Assembly (NCBI RefSeq): GCF_037975245.1
Contig: NC_092569.1
Location: 26,797,168 to 26,859,167, forward strand
Length of the DNA stretch: 62,000 bases
DNA from: Apostichopus japonicus
Lineage: Eukaryota; Echinodermata; Holothuroidea; Aspidochirotida; Stichopodidae
Direction of reading: 5' to 3'
Positions 12,601 through 27,133 of this stretch are shown here, one piece after another (position 1 is the stretch's first letter; each line of letters starts with the position of its first letter). Both the position numbers and the translations under genes were made by a program. The notes under the pieces were generated by a model. The model was given only the letters and a program-made list of their open reading frames with translations. It was not told the origin of the DNA and did no database searches.

Positions 12601-15600
12601 TTATGGATATCTGTGGCTCACATTCGTAACGAATAGTTAAATTCACTTATTAATATATGTGGCTTAAAATATCTACGAATAGTTTAACTTACTCATGAAT
12701 ATATGTGGCTTACAATGCTAAAGGAATAGTTAAACCTAGTTACGAATATATGTGGCTTACAATATACCTACGAATGCTTCAACGTACTTATGAATATATG
12801 TGGCTTACAATACTTACGAATAGTTAAACTAACATATGAATACATGTGGCTTACATTTCTTAGAAATAGTGAAACTTACTTTTGAAAATCTTATGCTTTA
12901 ATTACCTACGAACAGTTAAACTTAGTTATGGATATCTGTGGCTCACATTCGTAACGAATAGTTAAATTCACTTATTAATATCTGAGGCTCAAAATATCTA
13001 CGAATAGTTAAAGTTACTAATGAATATCTGTGGCTTATAATACTTACAAATAGTTTAACTTACTTATGAATATCTGAAGCTTACAACCATTAGGAATAGT
13101 TAAACTTACTTATGAATAGAGGTGGCTCACAATCGTAACAAATAGTTAAATTCACTTATAAATATCTGTGGCTTTAAATACCTACGAATAGTTAAACTTA
13201 CTTATAAATATATGTGGCTTACAATACTTAAAAATAGTTTAACTTACTCATGAATATATGTGGCTTGCAATGCTAAAGGAATAGTTAGACTTAATTACGA
13301 ATATATGTGGCTTACAATATACCTACGAATAGTTAAACTTTCTTATGAATATATGTGTTTTTCAATACTAAAGAAATAGTTAAATTCACTTATAAATATA
13401 TGTGGCTTTGAATACTTACAAATAGTAAAACTTACTGATAAATATATGTGGCTTATAATACTTAGAAATAGTTAAACTTACTTATGAATATCTTATGCTT
13501 TAATAACCTACGAATAGTTAAACTTGGTTATGGATATATGTGGCTCACATTCGTAACGAATAGTTAAATTCACTTATAAATATCTGTGGCTTCAAATATC
13601 TACGAATAGTTCAACTTACTTATGAATATCTGAAGCTTACAACCTTAGGAATAGTTCAACTTAATTATGAATATCTGTGGCTTAAAATACCTAAGAATAG
13701 TTAAACTGACTTATGAATATATGTGGCTTACAATACTTAGGATAAGTGAGACTTACTTAAAAATATATGTTGCTTAATATACCTACGAATAGTTAAACTG
13801 ACTTATGAATATATGTGGCTCCCAATACTTACGAATACTTTAACTTACTTATGAATATATGTGGCTTACAATCCTTAGGAACAGTTCAACTTACTTATGA
13901 ATATATTGGCTTACAATACTTACGAATAGTTAAACTAACATATGAATATTTGTGGCTTACAATTCTAAGAAATAGTTAAACTTACTTATGAAAATCTTAT
14001 GCTTTAATTACTTACTTATAAAAATCTTATGCTTCAATTACCTACTTATGAAAATCTTATGCTTTAATGAAACTTATGAAAATCTTAGGAAAATCTTATG
14101 AAAATCTTATGCTTTAATGAAACTTATGAAACTTGCTTATGAAAATCTTATGCTTTAATTACCTACGAATAGTTAAACTTAGCTATGAATATCTCTGGCT
14201 CACATTCGTAACGAATAGTTAAATTCACTTATAAATATATATGGCTTTAAGTACCTACGAATTGTTAAACTTACTTAAAAATATATGTGGCTTATAATAC
14301 TTACAAATAGTTAAACTTACTTATGAATATCTGTGGCTTACAATATACCTACGAATTCTTTAACTTACTTATGCATATATTTGGCTTATAATATTTATGA
14401 ATGGTTTAACTTAGAAATTTCTGTGGCTTGAAATACTTACGAATAGTTAAACTAACTTATGAATATAGGTGGCTTACAATACTTACGAATAGTTAAACTT
14501 ACTAATAATTATCTTTAGCTTACAATATACCTACGGATAGTTCAACTTTCTTATGCGTACATTGGCGCACAATACTTGTGAATGGTTAACTTACTTATGA
14601 ATAGCTGTCGTTACAATACTTAAGAATAGTTAAACTAAAATATGAATATATGTGGCTTACAATTCTTAGAAATAGTTAAACCTACTTATGAATATCTTAT
14701 GCTTTAATTACCTACGAATAGTTAAACTTGGTTATGGATATCTGTGGCTCACATTCGTAACGAATAGTTAAATTCACTTATTAATATATGTGGCTCAAAA
14801 TATCTACGAATAGTTTAACTTACTCATGAATATATGTGGCTTACAATGCTAAAGGAATAGTTAAACCTAGTTACGAATATATGTGGCTTACAATATACCT
14901 ACGAATGCTTCAACGTACTTATGAATATATGTGGCTTACAATACTTACGAATAGTTAAACTAACATATGTATACATGTGGCTTACATTTCTTAGAAATAG
15001 TGAAACTTACTTTTGAAAATCTTATGCTTTAATTACCTACGAATAGTTAAACTTAGTTATGAATATATGTGGCTCACATTCGTAACGAATAGTTAAATTC
15101 ACTTATAAATATATATGGCTTTAAATACCTACGAATTGGTAAACTTACTTAAAAATATATGTGGCTTATAATACTTACAAATAGTTTAACTTCCTTATGA
15201 ATATCTGTGGCTTACAATATACCTACGAATTCTTTAACTTACTTATGCATATATTTGGCTTATAATATTTATGAATGGTTTAACTTAGAAATTTCTGTGG
15301 CTTGAAATCCTTACGAATAGTTAAACTAACTTATGAATATAGGTGGCTTACAATACTTACGAATAGTTAAACTTACTAATAATTATCTTTAGCTTACAAT
15401 ATACCTTCGGATAGTTCAACTTACTTATGCGTACATTGGCGCACAATACTTGTGAATGGTTAAACTTACTTATGAATAGCTGCCGTTACAATACTTACGA
15501 ATAGTTAAACTAACATATGAATATATGTGGCTTACAATTCTTAGAAATAGTTAAACCTACTTATGAATATCTTATGCTTTAATTACCTACGAATAGTTAA

Positions 15601-18600
15601 ACTTGGTTATGGATATCTGTGGCTCACAGTCGTAACGAATAGTTAAATTCACTTATTAATATCTGAGGCTCAAAATATCTACGAATAGTTAAACTTACTA
15701 ATGAATATCTGTGGCTTATAATACTTACAAATAGTTTAACTTACTTATGAATATCTGAAGCTTACAACCATTAGGAATAGTTAAACTTACTTATGAATAG
15801 AGGTGGCTCACAATCGTAACAAATAGTTAAATTCACTTATAAATATCTGTGGCTTTAAATACCTACGAATAGTTAAACTTACTTATAAATATATGTGGCT
15901 TACAATACTTAAAAATAGTTTAACTTACTCATGAATATATGTGGCTTGCAATGCTAAAGGAATAGTTAGACTTAATTACGAATATATGTGGCTTACAATA
16001 TACCTACGAATAGTTAAACTTTCTTATGAATATATGTGTTTTACAATACTAAAGAAATAGTTAAATTCACTTATATATATATGTGGCTTTAAATACTTAC
16101 AAATAGTAAAACTTACTGATAAATATATGTGGCTTATAATACTTAGAAATAGTTAAACTTACTTATGAATATCTTATGCTTTAATAACCTACGAATAGTT
16201 AAACTTGGTTATGGATATATGTGGCTCACATTCGTAACGAATAGTTAAATTCACTTATAAATATCTGTGGCTTCAAATATCTACGAATAGTTCAACTTAC
16301 TTATGAATATCTGAAGCTTACAACCTTAGGAATAGTTCAACTTAATTATGAATATCTGTGGCTTAAAATACCTAAGAATAGTTAAACTTACTTATGAATA
16401 TATGTGGCTTACAATACTTAGGATAAGTGAGACTTACTTAAAAATATATGTTGCTTAATATACCTACGAATAGTTAAACTGACTTATGAATATATGTGGC
16501 TCCCAATACTTACGAATACTTTAACTTACTTATGAATATATGTGGCTTACAATCCTTAGGAACAGTTCAACTTACTTATGAATATATGCTGCTTACAATA
16601 CTTACGAATAGTTAAACTAACATATGAATATTTTGTGGCTTACAATTCTAAGAAATAGTTAAACTTACTTATGAAAATCTTATGCTTTAATTACTTACTT
16701 ATAAAAATCTTATGCTTCAATTACCTACTTATGAAAATCTTATGCTTTAATGAAACTTATGAAAATCTTAGGAAAATCTTATGAAAATCTTATGCTTTAA
16801 TGAAACTTATGAAACTTGCTTATGAAAATCTTATGCTTTAATTACCTACGAATAGTTAAACTTAGCTATGAATATCTCTGGCTCACATTCGTAACGAATA
16901 GTTAAATTCACTTATAAATATATATGGCTTTAAGTACCTACGAATTGTTAAACTTACTTAAAAATATATGTGGCTTATAATACTTACAAATAGTTAAACT
17001 TACTTATGAATATCTGTGGCTTACAATATACCTACGAATTCTTTAACTTACTTATGCATATATTTGGCTTATAATATTTATGAATGGTTTAACTTAGAAA
17101 TTTCTGTGGCTTGAAATACTTACGAATAGTTAAACTAACTTATGAATATAGGTGGCTTACAATACTTACGAATAGTTAAACTTACTAATAATTATCTTTA
17201 GCTTACAATATACCTACGGATAGTTCAACTTTCTTATGCGTACATTGGCGCACAATACTTGTGAATGGTTAACTTACTTATGAATAGCTGTCGTTACAAT
17301 ACTTAAGAATAGTTAAACTAAAATATGAATATATGTGGCTTACAATTCTTAGAAATAGTTAAACCTACTTATGAATATCTTATGCTTTAATTACCTACGA
17401 ATAGTTAAACTTGGTTATGGATATCTGTGGCTCACATTCGTAACGAATAGTTAAATTCACTTATTAATATATGTGGCTCAAAATATCTACGAATAGTTTA
17501 ACTTACTCATGAATATATGTGGCTTACAATGCTAAAGGAATAGTTAAACCTAGTTACGAATATATGTGGCTTACAATATACCTACGAATGCTTCAACGTA
17601 CTTATGAATATATGTGGCTTACAATACTTACGAATAGTTAAACTAACATATGTATACATGTGGCTTACATTTCTTAGAAATAGTGAAACTTACTTTTGAA
17701 AATCTTATGCTTTAATTACCTACGAATAGTTAAACTTAGTTATGAATATATGTGGCTCACATTCGTAACGAATAGTTAAATTCACTTATAAATATATATG
17801 GCTTTAAATACCTACGAATTGGTAAACTTACTTAAAAATATATGTGGCTTATAATACTTACAAATAGTTTAACTTCCTTATGAATATCTGTGGCTTACAA
17901 TATACCTACGAATTCTTTAACTGACTTATGCATATATTGGCTTATAATATTTATGAATGGTTTAACTTACTTAGAAATTTCTGTGACTTCAAATACTTAC
18001 GAATAGTTAAACTAACTTATGAATATATGTGGCTTACAATACCTACGAATAGTTAAACTTACTAATAATTATCTTTGGCTTACAATATACCTACGAATAG
18101 TTCAACTTACTTATGCGTACATTGGCGCACAATACTTGTGAATGGTTAAACTTACTTATGAATAGCTGTTGCTTACAATACTTACAAATGAATATACAAT
18201 TCTTAGAAATAGTTAAACTTACTTATGAATATCTTATGCTTTAATTACCTACGAATAGTTAAACTTGGTTATGGATATCTGTGGCTCACATTCGTAACGA
18301 ATAGTTAAATTCACTTATTAATATCTGTAACTTAAAATATCTACGAATAGTTTAACTTACTCATGTATTACTGTGGCTTACATTACTTACGAATAGTTCA
18401 ACTTACTTATGAATATCTGTGGCTTTGAACACTAAAGTATAGTTAAACTTACCTATGGCTTACATTGCTTACATTACCAGTGATTTAATTTAGTTATCAA
18501 TATATGTGGCTTAAAATACCTACGAATTGTTCAACTAACTAATGAATATATGTGGCTTACAATACTTCAAAGTAGTTCAACTTACTTATGAATATCTTTA

Positions 18601-19312
18601 CCTTACAACACTTATAAGTTATTAGACTTAATAATGAATATCTGTGGCTTAAAATACCAATGAGTAGTTTAACTTACTTATGAATATCTGTGGCTAACAA
18701 TAGTAACGAGTAGTTAAATTTACTTATGAATATATTTTGCTTACAATACTTATATAAGTAATTAAACTTAATTATGAATATTTGTGGTTAAAAATACCTA
18801 CGAATAGTTTTACTTACTTATGAATACCTGTGGCTTACAATAGTAACGAATAGTAAAACTAAATTACGAATATCTGTGGCTTACAATACCTACAAATAGT
18901 TCAACTTATTTATGTATTTCTGTGGCTTACATTACTTACGAGTAGTTAAACTTACTTATGAATATCTGTGGCTTAAAATACCTACGAATAGTTCAACTTA
19001 CTTATGAATATCTGTGGCTTACAATAGTAACGAATAGTAAAACTAAATTACGAATATCTGTGGCTTACAATACTTACAAATAGTTCAACTTATTTATGTA
19101 TTACTTACGAGTAGTTAAACTTACTTATGAATGTCTGTGGCTTACAATAGTAAGGAATAGTTAAATTTACTTTTGAATATCTTTGGCTTACAATACTTAT
19201 AAGTAATTAAATTTAATTATGAATATCTGTGGCTTAAAATACCAACGAATAGTTAAATTAAAATATAGTTAAACTAATATATGGATATCTGAGGCTTACA
19301 TGAAGGGTATAA
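9625..19312. repeat. Satellite segment 3: post-C, mid-type and pre-B monomers
   Basis: No gene. 9625-10700 is post-C type. About 10700-18350 is mid-type, holding three tandem copies of a longer unit: the marker CTGTCGTTACAATACTTAAG is at 12474, 14605 and 17288, so the periods are 2131 and 2683 bp. From about 18360 the sequence is pre-B type after an abrupt junction. An open frame at 10465-10686 is only satellite translated through stop-poor monomers. Confidence 0.85.
12474..17287. repeat. 2.13-kb and 2.68-kb tandem higher-order copies
   Basis: Three occurrences of the marker CTGTCGTTACAATACTTAAG (12474, 14605, 17288) and of the shortened-monomer run define two consecutive periods of 2131 and 2683 bp. 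The difference, 552 bp, is exactly 12 x 46, so the longer copy gained, or the shorter one lost, a whole number of monomers. Stretches compared by eye (for example 14084-14160 against 16766-16840) are almost identical. Confidence 0.8.
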
Positions 19313-19553
19313 CGAAAAAATGACAAAATGACGAAATGACGAAATGATGAAATGACGAAATGACGAAGTGACGAAATGACGAAATGACGAAATGAACAAA
19401 TGACCAAATGACCAAATGACCAAATGACCAAATGACATAATGACCAAATGACATAATGACCAAATGACCAAATGACAAATTGACCAAATGACAAAATGAC
19501 AAAATGACAAAATGACAAAATGACAAAATGTCAAAATGTCAAAATGACAAAAT
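19313..19553. repeat. B block 2: AAATGAC(N) minisatellite, about 30 units
   Basis: Same flanks as B block 1 but far shorter. The left third is AAATGACG-type, the middle is AAATGACC with two AAATGACAT variants, and the right end is AAATGACA. The contraction relative to block 1 (about 30 versus 115 units) shows that these blocks change length between super-repeat copies. Open frames on the minus strand are repeat artefacts. Confidence 0.93.
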
Positions 19554-22032
19554 AGTGAATATATGATTAATATATTTGGTTAACAATAGTAACGAATAGT
19601 TAAACTAACTAATGAATATCTGTGGCTTACTATATTCTGAATAGTTAAACTAAAGGATTAATATATATTATATGTGGCTTACAATACCCACAAATAGTTA
19701 AATTTACAATAGAAATGATTAGTTAGACTTTCTTATGAATATCTGTGGTTTCCACTACTCGAAAGTAATTAAACTTAAATTATAAATATCTATGGCTTAA
19801 ATAGAAAAGAATAGTTAAACTTATGAATATAATAATTTATGAATATAAACATTATGAATATATGTGGCTTACAATAGTGACACATATTTAAACTTACTTA
19901 TGAATATCTGTGGCTTACAATGCTAAAGGAATTGTTGAACTTAATTACGAATATATGTGGCTTACAATATACCTACGAATAGTTAAACTTAATTATGAAT
20001 ATATTTGGCTTAGGAATAGTTGAACTTACTTATGAATATCTGTCGCTTACAATATTTATGAATAGTTAAACTGACTTATGAATATCTGTGGCTTAAATAA
20101 CATACGAATACTTAAACTTACTTATAAATATCTGTGGCTCACACTCGTAACGAATAGTTAAACTTACTTATAAATATATGTGGCTTATAATACTTACAAA
20201 TAGTTGAGCTTACTTATGCATATATTTTGGCGCAAAATACTTGTGAATGGTTTAACTTACTTAGGAATATATTTGGCTTACAATACTTACAAATAGTTTA
20301 ACTTACTTATGAATATCTTTCGCTTACAATACTTAGGAATAGTTTAACTTACTTATGAATATCTTTCGCTTACAATACCTACAAAAGGTTAAACTTACTT
20401 ATGAATATCTGTCGCTAACATTACTAAGGATGAGGTAAACTTAATTATGAATATCTGTGGCTTAAAATACCTACGAATAGCTAAACTTACTTATGAATAT
20501 ATGTGGCTTACAATTCTTACGAATAGTTTAGCTTAATTATGAATATCTGTGGCTTAAAATACCTACGAATAGCTCACTTATGAATATAAGTTTAGCTTAC
20601 TTATGAATATATGTGGCTTACAATCCTTAGGAACAGTTCAACTTACTTATGAATATATGTGGCTTACAATACTTACGAATAGTTAAACTAACATATGAAT
20701 ATTTGTGGCTTACAATTCTAAGAAATAGTTAAACTTACTTATGAAAATCTGTGGTTTCCACTACTCGAAAGTAATTAAACTTAAATTATAAATATCTGTG
20801 GCTTGAATAGAAAAGAATAGTTAAACTTATGAATATAATAATTTATGAATATAAACATTATGAATATATGTGGCTTACAATAGTGACACATATTTAAACT
20901 TACTTATGAATACCTGTGGCTTACAATGCTAAAGGAATTGTTGAACTTAATTACGAATATATGTGGCTTACAATATACCTACGAATAGTTAAACTTAATT
21001 ATGAATATATTTGGCTTAGGAATAGTTGAACTTACTTATGAATATCTGTCGCTTACAATATTTATGAATAGTTAAACTGACTTATGAATATCTGTGGCTT
21101 AAATAACATACGAATACTTAAACTTACTTATAAATATCTGTGGCTCACATTCGTAACGAATAGTTAAACTTACTTATAAATATATGTGGCTTATAATACT
21201 TACAAATAGTTGAGCTTACTTATGCATATATTTGGCGCAAAATACTTGTGAATGGTTTAACTTACTTAGGAATATATTTGGCTTACAATACTTACAAATA
21301 GTTTAACTTACTTATGAATATCTTTCGCTTACAATACTTAGGAATAGTTTAACTTACTTATGAATATCTTTCGCTTACAATACCTACAAATAGTTAAACT
21401 TACTTAAGAATATATGTCGCTTACATTACTAAGGATGAGGTAAACTTAATTATGAATATCTGTGGATTAAAATACCTACGAATAGCTAAACTTACTTATG
21501 AATATATGTGGCTTACAATACTTACGAATAGTTCAACTTACTTATGAATATATGTGGTTTACATGCTTAAGGAATAGTTCAACTTACTTATGAATAGCTG
21601 TTTTCTTTTACAATACATAAGAATAGTTAAACTTAATTATGAATATCTGTGACTAGAATACCGACGAATAGGTAAACTTACTTATGAATATCTGTGGCTT
21701 ACTTTACTTACGAATAGTTAAATTCACTTATAAATATATGAGGCTTAAAATACTTACGAATAGCTAAACTTACTTATGAATATCTGTGGCTTACCATACT
21801 TCCGAATAGTTAAACTTAATTATGAAGATATGTGGCTTACAATACATACGAATAGTTCAACTTACTTATAAATTTCTGTGGCTTAAAATACTTACACATA
21901 GTTAAACTTACTTATGTATATTTGTGGCTTAAAATACCTAAGAATAGTTAAACTTACGTAAGAATATCTGTGGCTTACAATACTTAGGAATAGTTAAAAT
22001 TTCTTAATATGTATACCTGTTGTATTGTTTGG
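19554..22032. repeat. Satellite segment 4: post-B monomers with 1006-bp duplication
   Basis: No gene. The variant CTGTGGTTTCCACTACTCG starts at 19743 and again at 20749, 1006 bp apart, and its surroundings repeat too. The GTGACACATATTTAAAC monomer and the GGCGCAAAATACTTGTG monomer therefore appear twice before C block 2. Ends with the pre-C flank. Confidence 0.82.
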
Positions 22033-23515
22033 AAGCATGGTATCACGGTAGCTTGGTAGCATGGTTACATGGTAGCATGGTATCATGGCAGCATGCTAGC
22101 AATGTAGCAATGTAGCATGGAAACATGGTTCAATGGTAGCACATCAGCATGGTAGCAATGTAGCAATGTAGCATGGCAGCATGGTAACATGGTAACATGG
22201 TAGCATGGTAGCAAGGTAGCATGGTAGCATGGTAGGATGAATATCTGTGAATAACACTACTTAGGAATGGTTAAACTGAATTATGTATATCCGTGGCTTA
22301 CAATAGTAACGCATAGTTAAAGATACTTATGAATATCTGTTGCTTACCTTACTTACGAAGAGTTAAACTTACTTATAAATATATGTGGCTTACATTACTT
22401 ACGAATATTTACACTTACGTAAGAATATATGTGGCTTACAATGCTTACAAATAGTTTACCTTACTTATGAATATTTGTGGCTTAGAACACTCACGTATCA
22501 TTAAACTTATTTATTAATATATGTGGCTAACAATACTAAAGGAATAGTTAAACTTACTTATGAATATCTGTCGCCTACAATACACAAGGAATATTTAAAA
22601 TCAATTATGAATATAAGTGGCTTACAATATACCTACGAATGAATATCTACTTAATCATGAATATATGTGGCTTACAATGCTAAATGAATAGTTAAACTTA
22701 ATTACGAATATATGTGGCTTACAGTACTAAAAGAATAGTCTAACTTATTTAGGAATAGCTGTGGCTTACAATACTTAAAAATAGCTAACCTTACTTAGGA
22801 ATATCTGTGGCTTAATTTACCTACGAATAGTTAAATTTAATTATAAATATCTGTGGATCACATTCGTAACGAATAGTGAAATTCACTTATTAATATATAT
22901 TGCTTTAAATACTTAAGAATAGTTAACCTTACTGATAAATATATGTGGCTTATAATACTTAGTTATGAATGTCTGTGGCTTGCAATACTAAAGGAATAGT
23001 TAGACTTAATTACGAATATATGTGGCTAACAATATACCTACGAATAGTTAAACTAGTTATGAATATATGTGTTTTACAATACTAAAGGAATATTTAAATT
23101 CACTTATAAATATATGTGGCTTTAAATACTTACGAATAGTAAAACTTACTGATAAATATATGTGGCTTATAATACTTAGAAATAGTTAAACTTACTTATG
23201 AATATCTTATGCTTTAATAACCTACGAATAGTTAAACTTGGTTATGGATATATGTGGCTCACATTCGTAACGAATAGTTAAATTCACTTATAAATATCTG
23301 TGGCTTCAAATATCTACGAATAGTTAAACTTACTTATGAATATCTGAAGCTTACAACCTTAGGAATAGTTCAAATTAATTATGAATATATGCGGCTTACA
23401 ATACTTAGGATAAGTGAAACTTACTTATGAATATCTGTTGCTTAATATACCTACGAATATGTAAACTGACTTATGAATATATGTGGCTCCCAATACTTAC
23501 GAATACTTTAACTTA
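19896..23515. repeat. 3.62-kb duplication, copy 1
   Basis: Matches 23516-27133 almost base for base, including the C block. Offsets measured with three markers are 3617-3620 bp: the GCTAAAGGAATTGTTGAAC monomer, CTGTGGTTTCCACTACTCG, and the C-block start. Only isolated differences were seen, for example TATTTTGGCG here near 20222 against TATTTGGCG in copy 2. A very recent tandem duplication, or an assembly duplication. Confidence 0.85.
22033..22239. repeat. C block 2: (GGTAGCAT)n minisatellite
   Basis: About 25 units in the same order of variants as C block 1, with one extra AATGTAGC unit and one extra GGTAACAT unit. Flanks are conserved. It lies inside copy 1 of the 3.62-kb duplication. Confidence 0.92.
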
Positions 23516-25647
23516 CTTATGAATATATGTGGCTTACAATGCTAAAGGAATTGTTGAACTTAATTACGAATATATGTGGCTTACAATATACCTACGAATA
23601 GTTAAACTTAATTATGAATATATTTGGCTTAGGAATAGTTGAACTTACTTATGAATATCTGTCGCTTACAATATGTATGAATAGTTAAACTGACTTATGA
23701 ATATCTGTGGCTTAAATAACATACGAATACTTAAACTTACTTATAAATATCTGTGGCTCACACTCGTAACGAATAGTTAAACTTACTTATAAATATATGT
23801 GGCTTATAATACTTACAAATAGTTGAGCTTACTTATGCATATATTTGGCGCAAAATACTTGTGAATGGTTTAACTTACTTAGGAATATATTTGGCTTACA
23901 ATACTTACAAATAGTTTAACTTACTTATGAATATCTTTCGCTTACAATACTTAGGAATAGTTTAACTTACTTATGAATATCTTTCGCTTACAATACCTAC
24001 AAAAGGTTAAACTTACTTATGAATATCTGTCGCTAACATTACTAAGGATGAGGTAAACTTAATTATGAATATCTGTGGCTTAAAATACCTACGAATAGCT
24101 AAACTTACTTATGAATATATGTGGCTTACAATTCTTACGAATAGTTTAGCTTAATTATGAATATCTGTGGCTTAAAATACCTACGAATAGCTCACTTATG
24201 AATATAAGTTTAGCTTACTTATGAATATATGTGGCTTACAATCCTTAGGAACAGTTCAACTTACTTATGAATATATGTGGCTTACAATACTTACGAATAG
24301 TTAAACTAACATATGAATATTTGTGGCTTACAATTCTAAGAAATAGTTAAACTTACTTATGAAAATCTGTGGTTTCCACTACTCGAAAGTAATTAAACTT
24401 AAATTATAAATATCTGTGGCTTGAATAGAAAAGAATAGTTAAACTTATGAATATAATAATTTATGAATATAAACATTATGAATATATGTGGCTTACAATA
24501 GTGACACATATTTAAACTTACTTATGAATACCTGTGGCTTACAATGCTAAAGGAATTGTTGAACTTAATTACGAATATATGTGGCTTACAATATACCTAC
24601 GAATAGTTAAACTTAATTATGAATATATTTGGCTTAGGAATAGTTGAACTTACTTATGAATATCTGTCGCTTACAATATTTATGAATAGTTAAACTGACT
24701 TATGAATATCTGTGGCTTAAATAACATACGAATACTTAAACTTACTTATAAATATCTGTGGCTCACATTCGTAACGAATAGTTAAACTTACTTATAAATA
24801 TATGTGGCTTATAATACTTACAAATAGTTGAGCTTACTTATGCATATATTTGGCGCAAAATACTTGTGAATGGTTTAACTTACTTAGGAATATATTTGGC
24901 TTACAATACAAATAGTTTAACTTACTTATGAATATCTTTCGCTTACAATACTTAGGAATAGTTTAACTTACTTATGAATATCTTTCGCTTACAATACCTA
25001 CAAATAGTTAAACTTACTTAAGAATATATGTCGCTTACATTACTAAGGATGAGGTAAACTTAATTATGAATATCTGTGGATTAAAATACCTACGAATAGC
25101 TAAACTTACTTATGAATATATGTGGCTTACAATACTTACGAATAGTTCAACTTACTTATGAATATATGTGGTTTACATGCTTAAGGAATAGTTCAACTTA
25201 CTTATGAATAGCTGTTTTCTTTTACAATACATAAGAATAGTTAAACTTAATTATGAATATCTGTGACTAGAATACCGACGAATAGGTAAACTTACTTATG
25301 AATATCTGTGGCTTACTTTACTTACGAATAGTTAAATTCACTTATAAATATATGAGGCTTAAAATACTTACGAATAGCTAAACTTACTTATGAATATCTG
25401 TGGCTTACCATACTTCCGAATAGTTAAACTTAATTATGAAGATATGTGGCTTACAATACATACGAATAGTTCAACTTACTTATAAATTTCTGTGGCTTAA
25501 AATACTTACACATAGTTAAACTTACTTATGTATATTTGTGGCTTAAAATACCTAAGAATAGTTAAACTTACGTAAGAATATCTGTGGCTTACAATACTTA
25601 GGAATAGTTAAAATTTCTTAATATGTATACCTGTTGTATTGTTTGGA
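22240..25647. repeat. Satellite segment 5: post-C, short mid-type stretch, then post-B monomers again
   Basis: No gene. Post-C monomers run to about 23200, with mid-type monomers to about 23515. The sequence then jumps to post-B type (GTTGAACTTAATTACG near 23548) without any B block, because the second copy of the 3.62-kb duplication starts inside the post-B region. Confidence 0.82.
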
Positions 25648-27133
25648 AGCATGGTATCACGGTAGCTTGGTAGCATGGTTACATGGTAGCATGGTATCAT
25701 GGCAGCATGCTAGCAATGTAGCAATGTAGCATGGAAACATGGTTCAATGGTAGCACATCAGCATGGTAGCAATGTAGCAATGTAGCATGGCAGCATGGTA
25801 ACATGGTAACATGGTAGCATGGTAGCAAGGTAGCATGGTAGCATGGTAGGATGAATATCTGTGAATAACACTACTTAGGAATGGTTAAACTGAATTATGT
25901 ATATCCGTGGCTTACAATAGTAACGCATAGTTAAAGATACTTATGAATATCTGTTGCTTACCTTACTTACGAAGAGTTAAACTTACTTATAAATATATGT
26001 GGCTTACATTACTTACGAATATTTACACTTACGTAAGAATATATGTGGCTTACAATGCTTACAAATAGTTTACCTTACTTATGAATATTTGTGGCTTAGA
26101 ACACTCACGTATCATTAAACTTATTTATTAATATATGTGGCTAACAATACTAAAGGAATAGTTAAACTTACTTATGAATATCTGTCGCCTACAATACACA
26201 AGGAATATTTAAAATCAATTATGAATATAAGTGGCTTACAATATACCTACGAATGAATATCTACTTAATCATGAATATATGTGGCTTACAATGCTAAATG
26301 AATAGTTAAACTTAATTACGAATATATGTGGCTTACAGTACTAAAAGAATAGTCTAACTTATTTAGGAATAGCTGTGGCTTACAATACTTAAAAATAGCT
26401 AACCTTACTTAGGAATATCTGTGGCTTAATTTACCTACGAATAGTTAAATTTAATTATAAATATCTGTGGATCACATTCGTAACGAATAGTGAAATTCAC
26501 TTATTAATATATATTGCTTTAAATACTTAAGAATAGTTAACCTTACTGATAAATATATGTGGCTTATAATACTTAGTTATGAATGTCTGTGGCTTGCAAT
26601 ACTAAAGGAATAGTTAGACTTAATTACGAATATATGTGGCTAACAATATACCTACGAATAGTTAAACTAGTTATGAATATATGTGTTTTACAATACTAAA
26701 GGAATATTTAAATTCACTTATAAATATATGTGGCTTTAAATACTTACGAATAGTAAAACTTACTGATAAATATATGTGGCTTATAATACTTAGAAATAGT
26801 TAAACTTACTTATGAATATCTTATGCTTTAATAAACTACGAATAGTTAAACTTGGTTATGGATATATGTGGCTCACATTCGTAACGAATAGTTAAATTCA
26901 CTTATAAATATCTGTGGCTTCAAATATCTACGAATAGTTAAACTTACTTATGAATATCTGAAGCTTACAACCTTAGGAATAGTTCAAATTAATTATGAAT
27001 ATATGCGGCTTACAATACTTAGGATAAGTGAAACTTACTTATGAATATCTGTTGCTTAATATACCTACGAATATGTAAACTGACTTATGAATATATGTGG
27101 CTCCCAATACTTACGAATACTTTAACTTACTTA
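23516..27133. repeat. 3.62-kb duplication, copy 2
   Basis: Second copy of 19896-23515. Differences noticed: ATATGTATG near 23672 where copy 1 has ATATTTATG; a 4-bp loss near 24905 (ACAATACAAATAG against ACAATACTTACAAATAG); AATAAACTACG near 26830 where copy 1 has AATAACCTACG. The rest of the compared sequence is identical. Confidence 0.85.
25648..25853. repeat. C block 3: (GGTAGCAT)n minisatellite
   Basis: Practically identical to C block 2, because it lies in the second copy of the 3.62-kb duplication, 3617 bp downstream. Same flanks and order of variant units. Confidence 0.92.

Larger units (their letters stand above)
6192..19295. repeat. Super-repeat unit 1 (about 13.1 kb)
   Basis: Measured from B-block start to B-block start. 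Order: B block of about 115 units, post-B monomers, C block at 9434, post-C monomers, mid-type monomers with three copies of a 2.1-2.7-kb sub-unit, then pre-B monomers. Relative to unit 0, the pre-B part has lost about 515 bp (junction near 18360) and about 390 bp (junction near 19253). Confidence 0.8.
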
